NCBI GenBank assembly: GCA_027604665.1
Contig: JADGIZ010000318.1
Location: 1-16,112 of the forward strand
DNA: 16,112 nt
Direction: 5' to 3'
Origin: Polyrhizophydium stewartii
Taxonomy: Eukaryota > Chytridiomycota > Chytridiomycetes > Rhizophydiales
The notes beneath the pieces are model-generated. The model was not told the origin of the DNA and did not search any database. It saw only the letters and a list, made by a program, of their open reading frames with translations. Each line of letters starts with the position of its first letter. Within the stretch, counting starts at the first letter, position 1. The translations under genes were made by a program, and so were the position numbers. This document shows positions 8,137 through 15,067 of this stretch, one piece after another.

Positions 8137-10195
8137 TCACGTTGAAAGCAGGCTCTCGCTCTCGGTTCGCTTCTCGGGCACGCGCAGGAACTGCTCGACA
8201 AAATCAATCATCATGGGCTCCTTGAGCGCCATGAGCTTGAACTCGGTGACCGACTAATGTTGTGGATGGTGCGCGTGCGAGGTTCCAGTCAGCATCGCTT
8301 GCTGCAAACAAGCAGCAGCGCGACTGTGCAGACACGGCCGCTGCAGCACCAAAACGCGGTCGAGCGATTGATCGAGGCGGAGCAAGAGGCACCCACCAGC
8401 GAGCCATCGCCGTTGATGTCAAGGTCTTGGAAGATCTGGTGGACCATGCTGGTCACCCGCGCCGTCTGGTCCTCGTTGTAGAACGCAGAGTACTGCGCAC
8501 AACCACGCATCCAGCCCAAAAACGACATCATCGCGAAAGAGACTGCATCAGCTTCTGCTTGTTCTGACTGCCACCAGCCTTGATTCCGTTCGCAAACGCA
8601 ATCACCATCTTTGAAAGGATCTTGATGAGCTCCTTGGGCTCAATCGACCCGCTCTTGTCAATGTCGTACAAGCGAAACGACACTGCGCCGTACGATCCCA
8701 GCAGCCCGCACCATACCACACCGAACGCATCCCATCTCGTCAGTCGCCGCAGCACGACAGATCCATCCACACACAGAGGCGGATCAAAGAGACATGCACG
8801 TATTCAAAGCACACGAGAACGCACGCTCTTGCTTCTCCTCGTCGGTGCCCTTGAAAAAGACGCTGAGCCCATTGATGAACTCGTCGAAATCAATGCGGTG
8901 GTTGCCGTCCATATCAAACGCATCAAACAGCCGCTCGAGAAAGAGATACTGTGCGCCGGCCGACCAGGCGTTGACATGGTTCTCAAGCGCCTGGCCAGTC
9001 GAGTGGGTTCGACGGTGTGTGCGGTGTCGGCGTGGTGAAACGGCCAAGACGCCGTCATTTTTGTGTTGCGGTGAGGCCGGGATGGTGTGGTTGGTGATGT
9101 TGTTGAGGGTTCATGCCGCCGATGCGAGTACCGATGCCGATTGTTGCCGACGATAACAATGACGGTCAGTGGATATTTGTGGGCGGGGCGTTGTTTGCCG
9201 GACATGATCCGCATGCGCACACTCGATGGGCATCCACACCCGCAAACCACAGCAAGGGCGACATGCCGCGAGCGCACCCGTTTAAAGTCGGTCTTGTCGA
9301 TGGTGTTGTTGTCGTCCGCGTACTTGGAAAAGGCTCTATGAAGACGCTTGATCTCCTCGAGTGTGACTTGGAGGGACAGGAAAGTGATCGAGATCGGTCG
9401 TCCATGACGGTTGGTGGTGATTTTAAACGAATTCAATGTGCGAGATGCAAGCGAGTCCGGCGTTCGGCGATGCCGCGCGGGGAGGGGATCGGTCCGTCCG
9501 TTGAGGCATTCAGCACCATGTGCCGTTTGCCGTCCGCGATCCGCCGTCCGTTCCAGATGGCGGCATGGCGGCATGGAGTCGAGCAAACGGCCGTGAGATG
9601 AATTGTGTCAGCCGGCGACTCAAGGTATGCCGGTGGTGCGATGCGGGATGCGAGATGGAGGAGCGGACGAGGTGCGGCGGATAGCGAGCAAGCCTGCATC
9701 ACCACCGCCCCCGCTCTCGACGCCGCCGCAGCAGAAGCGGGCAGCCACCAGTCGCGGGGCTGAATGGTGGCGTGCTGGCGGGTTTGGCTGGTGGCGGCTT
9801 GAGGGTGCCGTGTCGGCGTGCTGGTGTGTGCGTGTATGCATGCCGGGATGCCTACGCGAGCGGCGCAGCTCGCACGCCAAGGCGCCGGTGGGCCCGTGCC
9901 GCCGGCTCGCACACGGAGGAGGCCCGCGCGAGCCTTGCGGGCGCCAGCAGCAGCTCGCATCTGGCCGCCGTCGCCACGCGTGGATGCCGGCGCCTCGCCG
10001 CGAGGTCGACGGGGCCGGCCGAGTTGGAGGGCGAGTGGAGTGGAGTGGCCCGCGTGCGCCGCTGCCTCGGCGCGACTCACAGTGCGTGGAGCGCGCGGCG
10101 GCCTCGTCGGCCGCGGTGGCGGTGGGCTGGTCGTCGTCGTCCCGCGGCGACACGGTGCTTGCGCGCTGGCCCGCGTGCGAGTGATGGTTGCCCAT
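8137..10195 (-). CDS. Calcineurin B/CBL-like EF-hand calcium sensor, myristoylation-type start
   Basis: This is a four-EF-hand calcium sensor of the calcineurin B/CBL/NCS group, which regulates a partner such as a phosphatase or kinase. Exons are 10195-10081, 9366-9278, 8990-8825, 8682-8606, 8492-8397 and 8253-8137: 660 nt, 219 residues, all junctions in phase. Exon 1 starts MGNHHSHAG, an N-myristoylation-type sequence with Gly2, and ends at a consensus GTGAGT donor. Joining it across a 714-nt intron creates HFTLEEIKRLHRAF, as expected at the start of this family. EF1 (about 51-66) is degenerate. Complete 12-residue loops follow: D94-E105 (DMDGNHRIDFDE), D130-E141 (DIDKSGSIEPKE) and D174-E185 (DINGDGSLSVTE). 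The donor at 8605 (ATG|GTGATT) is my choice because reading on reaches TGA at 8530-8528, and this junction aligns well with calcineurin B between EF3 and EF4. The partner is unknown. Confidence 0.85.
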
Positions 10196-10360
10196 TCCGC
10201 AGCCAAGAGCGCATTTTGGTACTCGGCGTCGGCAAGCCGGATCGCGACCGCCGGGCGGATCGGGCGGATCTGGAAGTGGGGAGCGGGGCGTGGAGACGGC
10301 GGGCCGAGGGCCGCGGGGCAAGCGGCCTCATCTCGAGGGGTTGCCCGCAGATTCGACGAC
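10196..10360. promoter_or_regulatory. 165-bp bidirectional promoter, EF-hand sensor / AIRIM homologue
   Basis: The ATG of the minus-strand EF-hand gene (10195) and the ATG of the plus-strand AIRIM homologue (10361) are divergent with only 165 bp between them, so they must share promoter DNA. A TTGCCCGCAG acceptor-like string ends at 10350, eleven bases before the AIRIM ATG, and may mark a 5'UTR intron. No TATA box is seen. Confidence 0.55.
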
Positions 10361-11290
10361 ATGGCGGCGGCGACGTCGATCAAGCTGCTCGAGCGCCTGG
10401 AGCTGCTCGAGCGCGACTGGGCCGTCGCGCATGCCAAGGGCACCCGCATCATTGCCTCGCTGGCCAACCTGCACCAGCAGCGCCGGCGCACGCTCGAGTT
10501 CCACCAGGCCCCGCGGGGGGCGGGCGTCCATCGACCTCCCGTCCCCTCTTCCCGCCGGTCTGCACCTTCAAGCGAGCATACAGGGGGCAACGGCAACGGC
10601 GACGACAGCAGCGGCAAGCGCGAGGACGACCGAGGCGGCCAGCCGCCCGCATGGAGCACGGTGCAGGCGGGGCCGACCCACCGCATGCACCTGGAGCTCG
10701 ACACGGCGCGCAACGCGGCCGTGTCGCCGGCGTTTCTGGAGCTGTTTCCGGGCGTGATGGACCGGCTGCTCGTCAAGCAGACGCTGGCGCTCGAGCGCAC
10801 GCTGGGCATGCTCGCGGACGTCGTGTCGGACGATATGCATGCAGTTGTGGCGGCCATGGGCGTGCTGGCGCGGGACGCCGTGGCCAAGGCCGGGCCGATG
10901 GCGATTGCTGGCGCCGGGGAGGCGTCGACGGTGTCTGGCGGCGGCGGCAGCGGCGGCGGTTGTGCGTCGTCCAAGAGCGCCAAGCACAAGCAGGAGCATG
11001 CCGAGCCGCCGCCGCAAGTGCCTGCGATAGTCGCTAGACTTCTCATTGACCCAGCAGAGATCCCTGTGTTCCTTGCCGCGTCGTGGATCGACGCTGTGGC
11101 GACCATGTACCAGCGCGAGCTGTTTGTGCGCGAGGACCTGCTCGCCGAGGTGGATCTCGGGACCGCCGCCGACGCCACCTCGCGCGGCGCAGAGTGGCTG
11201 CAGGCGCAGTGGGAGGCGACGACATGGCTCGATAAGGACTTTGAGGAGATGGTTCACGATCGGTTGCGGATTGCGCAGCAGAGCCAGTGA
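10361..11290 (+). CDS. AIRIM/C1orf109-like ribosome maturation factor
   Basis: This 309-residue protein resembles human C1orf109 (AIRIM), a partner of the AAA ATPases AFG2A/AFG2B and CINP in the 55LCC complex that acts in 60S ribosome maturation (family knowledge). I recognise the N-terminal helix (IKLLERLELLERDW...RIIASLANLHQQ, residues 7-40), the central block LFPGVMDRLLVKQTLALERTL (129-148), and the C-terminal block MYQRELFVREDLLAEVDL (249-266) with WLDKDFEEMVHDRL. Human AIRIM is about 203 residues; the excess here is low-complexity Pro/Gly/Ser/Asp sequence at about 50-105 and Gly/Ser/Ala at 185-217. The segment 10526-10666 is 141 nt, phase 0, stop-free, and has GT and AG ends, so it could be an intron that removes the first insert, although GTCCAT is a poor donor. 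No domain is catalytic. The assignment rests on remembered similarity and was not tested by a search. Confidence 0.65.
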   Translation: MAAATSIKLLERLELLERDWAVAHAKGTRIIASLANLHQQRRRTLEFHQAPRGAGVHRPPVPSSRRSAPSSEHTGGNGNGDDSSGKREDDRGGQPPAWSTVQAGPTHRMHLELDTARNAAVSPAFLELFPGVMDRLLVKQTLALERTLGMLADVVSDDMHAVVAAMGVLARDAVAKAGPMAIAGAGEASTVSGGGGSGGGCASSKSAKHKQEHAEPPPQVPAIVARLLIDPAEIPVFLAASWIDAVATMYQRELFVREDLLAEVDLGTAADATSRGAEWLQAQWEATTWLDKDFEEMVHDRLRIAQQSQ

Positions 11291-11515
11291 CGTGAGAGGA
11301 GTAAAGTAGAATGACGATGATGGGCGATGATGGCGATGATACTTTGTTGCGGTGGCGTATATCAGAGCATCTTAGGGCCGCCTGTTCCCTGGCACGGGAT
11401 GCGTCTGCAGGTGACGTAGTCATTCAACATCCAAACACATACTCCTTGTATCTGACTTGCCCCACGATTGCGCGGCGGAAAACATGCTGGAAGAGCATCA
11501 GGCGCTGGTCACAGG
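11291..11515. other. Convergent 3' region between AIRIM and MAK11 genes
   Basis: This 225-bp stretch holds the 3' ends of two convergent genes. A GATGATG-rich patch follows the AIRIM stop (about 11311-11340). No clear plus-strand AATAAA is present for AIRIM, and no gene is seen. Confidence 0.5.
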
Positions 11516-11521
11516 TTTATT
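11516..11521 (-). terminator. AATAAA polyadenylation signal overlapping a stop codon
   Basis: On the minus strand the Mak11/PAK1IP1 stop codon reads TGAATAAA, so a canonical AATAAA begins on the last base of the stop codon. With normal cleavage 10-30 nt downstream, the 3'UTR would be only about 20-35 nt long. Position and canonical sequence support the call. Usage is inferred. Confidence 0.5.
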
Positions 11522-13080
11522 CATTTGGAGTGCTTCTTGACCTTTTTGGACTTGGCTGCAGATGCGGATGCCTGTGCAGCCGCTTGCGCATCGGGTGCTG
11601 CCTCGGGTTTGGTCTTTTTGAGGATCGACTTGACTTGTTTGGGGGCGACCAAGTTGACAGCAGCCTCGACAGCCTTTGTCTTGTCATCGCCCGCATTGCC
11701 ATTGCTGCTGCCGCTGCTGCCACCGCCATGATGCTTCTTGGCAGCACGGTCGCCCGCGGGTAGTTTCTTGACGAGCTTCTTGACCTTGTTCTTGTTGCGG
11801 GCGATGGGCGTCGGGAGGGCATCCCTGGCGCGCTTCCTGTCGGCCGCAGTGGAAGCTGCAGTGGAGATCTCGCCTTCGATGCTGACTGTGACCTTTGGCT
11901 TGGAAATGCCCACGTCCTCGTAGTCCGACTCTGGCGCCTCGAGGGCAGCAGCCTTGGACTCGTTCGACGTTGCCGCGGCCTTGGTGTTGACGAGCGACAG
12001 CGCGATGCATGTGAGACGGCACTTGGCGTCGTATGCGGCAATGTGCGGCGGGCAGTCGCTGCGCAGGATCTTGGCCAGATCGGTCGTGCGCGTGCCGTCC
12101 TTGGCGGCCGAGACGGCGGACGCGGCGCAGTCGGCCACTGCGCCTGCGAGGCACGCGCGCAGGTCCCATGCAAAGATGCCGCCGTCGGTCGAGCACGACG
12201 CGAGCACCGTCGTGGCGCGCTTGGGGCACGCCAGCGCGGCAAGGTCCTTGACGCGTGCCTGGTGCGGCGACGCCCACCGCATCAGCACGGCGCCGGTAAA
12301 GTCGGCGATGGTGACGGACTTGTCCTCGCCGCCAATGACGAGCAGGCCAGAGTCGGCGTCGGCATCTGCGGCCGACTGCGGCCGCGGGGCAGGCGCCATC
12401 GCGTTGAGCCGCGAGCGCGGGCTCTCGATCGTCGCGACCTTGTCGCCCGTCGCCACGTCGTGGATCACGACCGACTTTTCGAACATGAGCGCGTAGTGGC
12501 TGCCCGAGGGGCTCCACGCGATGCGCTCGGCAACGGCCGGCATCCTGAGCGTGTAGGCGCACAGGCCGCGCGTGAGGTCCCAGCATTTGAGCTGCCTGTC
12601 GCGCGCGACGCTGAGCGCGAGCTTGCCCGACGGGTGGAGCGCCATGGACGTCACGGCGGCCGTGTGGCCCTTGAGCAGCTTGAGCGGCTCCCAGTCGCTC
12701 GTGCGCACGATCCCGACCGCGCCGTCCTCGGCCGCCGTCAGCAGGTGCGTCGTCGAGAAAAACGCCAGCGCCGTGATCGTGCCGGCGTGGTGCATCAGCG
12801 TGCCGACCTCCTTGCGCGCGCGCAGGTCGTATATCTTGACGTGCTCGTCCGTCGAGCCTGTGGCCAGGAACCGCTGGTTTGCCGCGACGGCCTTGATGCA
12901 GTTGATGTGCGCCGGGTAGATGAACATGGGCACCAGCAGGCTGTGCGGTGCCGGCGTGCATGCGAGGCCGTACAGAAGCCGCTCGTATGTGCCTGCGACC
13001 ACGACAAAGTCGGACTGCAGGTTGGCGTTCTCGGCGTCGTGCTGCGCCATGAGCACGTCCGACAGGCGTGGTTCAGACAT
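11521..13080 (-). CDS. MAK11: WD40 ribosome biogenesis factor Mak11/PAK1IP1
   Basis: This single-exon gene encodes a 519-residue WD40 protein of the Mak11 (yeast) / PAK1IP1 (human) family, a nucleolar factor needed for early 60S subunit assembly. The N-terminus (residues about 20-60) has FVVVAGTYERLLYGL, the first propeller strands. Repeat motifs follow: LATGSTDEHVKIYDLR, LLTAAEDGAVGIV, then HPSGKLALSVARDRQLKCWDL, which is highly typical of PAK1IP1, and IAWSPSGSHYALMFEKSVVI. After the propeller (about residue 340) comes a long charged tail with YEDVGISKPKVTVS, several Lys-rich nuclear or nucleolar localisation-like clusters (NKNKVKKLVKKL, KSILKKTK) and the extreme C-terminus KSKKVKKHSK. The tail explains the length (human about 390, yeast about 470). 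The ATG at 13080 starts MSEPRLSDVL. No intron is seen, in contrast with SEC18. It converges with the AIRIM gene and shares a divergent promoter with the LIM gene. Confidence 0.92.
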   Translation of the reverse strand: MSEPRLSDVLMAQHDAENANLQSDFVVVAGTYERLLYGLACTPAPHSLLVPMFIYPAHINCIKAVAANQRFLATGSTDEHVKIYDLRARKEVGTLMHHAGTITALAFFSTTHLLTAAEDGAVGIVRTSDWEPLKLLKGHTAAVTSMALHPSGKLALSVARDRQLKCWDLTRGLCAYTLRMPAVAERIAWSPSGSHYALMFEKSVVIHDVATGDKVATIESPRSRLNAMAPAPRPQSAADADADSGLLVIGGEDKSVTIADFTGAVLMRWASPHQARVKDLAALACPKRATTVLASCSTDGGIFAWDLRACLAGAVADCAASAVSAAKDGTRTTDLAKILRSDCPPHIAAYDAKCRLTCIALSLVNTKAAATSNESKAAALEAPESDYEDVGISKPKVTVSIEGEISTAASTAADRKRARDALPTPIARNKNKVKKLVKKLPAGDRAAKKHHGGGSSGSSNGNAGDDKTKAVEAAVNLVAPKQVKSILKKTKPEAAPDAQAAAQASASAAKSKKVKKHSK

Positions 13081-13355
13081 GTGTTTGCGTGTGTGTTTGA
13101 GGTTCTTTGCCGAGGGTGTGGGATATGTGCTGGTTGCGGGTGCGCGGACTCGCGGTTACTAGTGTCGAGTCGGTTGTCGCTTGTCGACCAGTATCCAAAA
13201 AAAAAAAAATGGACAAAAAAACAAAAAACAAGCTCGCTGGTGAGCCGCGCTGCGGCTCGCTCGGCTGGCGGGATCTGGCTTTCCCCTGCACACACACTTA
13301 CATTCGCGCTCTCTCGCGCGAACACAACGTACACACACGCAAGCCTGCCCAGAAA
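13081..13355. promoter_or_regulatory. Divergent MAK11 / LIM-protein promoter with poly(dA) tract
   Basis: This 275-bp space lies between divergent start codons. It contains a run of 13 A (13197-13209), closely followed by A7 and A6 runs, the most A-rich stretch in the window. Poly(dA:dT) tracts of this kind exclude nucleosomes at many fungal promoters (established), so this is the probable core promoter for one or both genes. The LIM-side leader (about 13285-13355) is rich in CACAC. Confidence 0.6.
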
Positions 13356-14904
13356 ATGCCGTTCTGCCAGCGCTGCGGCGAGATTGTCGAGTCGGCCGAC
13401 CAGGCGTGCCCGTGCGGCGGTCGTGGGGGTGAGACTCCCATCGCGCTCTCGCACTGCAGACGCAACGGCGGCAGTGGTGGCATCGCACGCGAGGCAGGCG
13501 GCTGACACCGCGGACGGCGTGCGCACGTGCACTGCGCGATCCGCGACAAACAAAGGCGACGCCTCTGCGAGCGGCATGAGCGCGCGCGACAACCGCGGCG
13601 ACGGCATCTCAAGCGCCTACCTCTCGAGCGGGCTGCGCGGCGGCGTCGAGGCCGGGCTGAGGCGCATGATGGGCGACGACAGCCAGCCCGTGGACCACGC
13701 GTGCCTCGACTGCGGACGGCGGCTGACGTGCGAGTCGGAGCTGTTTGTCGGTCCGGCGCACGCGGGCGGGCAGGTGTACTGTGAGGCGTGCTACTCGCGG
13801 CAGTTCAAAAAGGGCGACTGCGAGACGTGCCGCAAGCCCGTGCTTGGGCTTGGCCGCGAGTACGTGATGCAAGAGGGTAAAGTGTGGCACAAGGAGTGCT
13901 TCTCGGGCCGCAGCTGCCATGAGTGCTCCGAGGTTGTGTTTGGCCAGGGCGTCGAGGCGATTGGCAAGGTGTTCCATCCAGAGTGCTTTGTGTGTTTCAA
14001 CTGCAAACAACGCATTGCGAGTGCGTTTGTCGACTTTAATGGCGAGCCGTGCTGCAAGCCGTGCAACCAGCAGATCCGTGCGACTCGCGCTGCAGCCGAT
14101 GCCGCAAGTGGGTCTGGCTCCAGTGCCGTCGCGGCGGCGAGCGCCGCAGCCAAGCCTGCCGCGCCGCGAGGTGCGGCAGCTGCAGGCGGAGGCGGCGGCA
14201 GCGGCCCGACATTCGGCGAACAGGTTCCCGATCTCGCGATGCGATGCGACGGCTGCCTCGAGGTGGTGCGGGGCGGCGACGGTGGCGTGCAGCTCCCTGA
14301 CGGGAAGCTGTTCCACGAGGGGTGCTTCAAGTGCCGGAGCTGCAGCACGCCCATCAACGGAAAGTATGTGCTGGATGCGGGCCAGATCTACCACCCCGAG
14401 TGCCGAGTTGCGCTTGTTGCCGGAGGAGCGAACCCCGTGTGCCAAAAGTGCCGCAAGCCCATCACGGGCAGGTTTGTAAAGCTGGACGAGGCGACGCTGC
14501 TGCACGGCGAGTGCTTTGTGTGCGCCGGGTGCGGGACGGGACTCGGCGGGCAAGCGTTTGGCGACACTGCCCAAGGCCCCAAGTGCGAGGGGTGTCTACG
14601 CAAGCAGGCATCGGCGGGACCCAAGTTTGTGCCCGGATTCACCGTCAACCAGGCTGGGCTCAAGGAGGTGCGCGGGCCGGGCGGGGCCAAGGTGGGCGAC
14701 AATGCCGCGCTCAAGGCGCTCGGCGGGACGACGACGTGCCCAAAGTGCGCCAAAGGCGTGTTCCCGTTCGAAAAAGTGGGCGGTCCGCTCAACACGAGCT
14801 GGCACAAGGCGTGCCTCAAGTGCACCAAGTGCTCGCGCGCGCTGGACTCGATGGCCAAGATGCGCGAGCTGGAGCCGTTCTGCACGGCGTGTGCGACCTT
14901 TTGA
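13356..14904 (+). CDS. Multi-LIM domain protein, two exons
   Basis: This gene encodes a LIM-domain protein of about 473 residues, with no catalytic domain, probably an adaptor in cytoskeletal or signalling complexes. Exon 1 (13356-13428) encodes MPFCQRCGEIVES...CPCGG, a C-x2-C...C-x-C zinc motif like the N-terminus of fungal LIM proteins. The donor is GTGAG at 13429. Phase-compatible acceptors end at 13459, 13474 or 13555. I prefer 13555 (127-nt intron) because the other introns would be 31 or 46 nt. Exon 2 then runs 13556-14904. Zinc pairs at about C74/C77, C100/C103, C113/C116 and H136/C139 form an irregular cysteine-rich region. Canonical LIM domains follow at 145-194, 255-307, 320-371 and 419-470, each with C-x2-C, H-x2-C-x2-C-x2-C and a terminal pair. 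A Gly/Ala/Ser linker (about 195-250) splits them. Which partner it binds is unknown. Confidence 0.88.
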
Positions 14905-15067
14905 GGTGCATATGTCTCGGCGAGCGTGCGCCTGGATGCGCGATAAAGCAGAGACGTCTCCCGCAGCAATGTCCGCTTTCAACGCGGCGCTCGCGTGTGC
15001 CCATGAGGTGGATTGTGGATTACATGTGCATGACGGCGATCTGGGATTTGATTGGGGTTTGGCATTC

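Noticed and set aside
8570..8580. A GC-AG donor after AAG (GCTGGT) for the EF3-EF4 intron
   Set aside because: It is in phase, but no other intron here uses GC. The GT donor at 8605 gives spacing closer to calcineurin B. It remains an alternative.
9367..9405. The ATG at 9405 (MDDRSRSLS) as the EF-hand start
   Set aside because: It is in a different frame from the EF-hand exon and there is no room for an intron between it and 9366.
9367..10080. A separate gene in the interval between the EF-hand exons 1 and 2, with frames on both strands
   Set aside because: All frames are Arg/Ser/Pro-rich and unlike known proteins, and a phase-consistent intron explains the interval.
9433..11178. A 581-codon minus-strand open frame opposite the AIRIM homologue
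   Set aside because: It is Arg/Ser/Pro-rich with no motif, lies antisense to conserved AIRIM blocks, and covers the EF-hand intron. This is a codon-bias shadow.
12043..14904. A 953-codon open frame on the plus strand that crosses MAK11 antisense and runs into the LIM gene
   Set aside because: Its first part is the antisense of MAK11 and has no family resemblance, being Arg/Ala-rich as expected from GC-biased third positions. Only the part from about 13556 encodes a real protein, the LIM domains.
1784..14904. A functional gene cluster linking SEC18, JmjC, calcium sensor, AIRIM, MAK11 and LIM
   Set aside because: The genes lie on both strands with unrelated known roles. Only AIRIM and MAK11 share a process, so a cluster is not supported.
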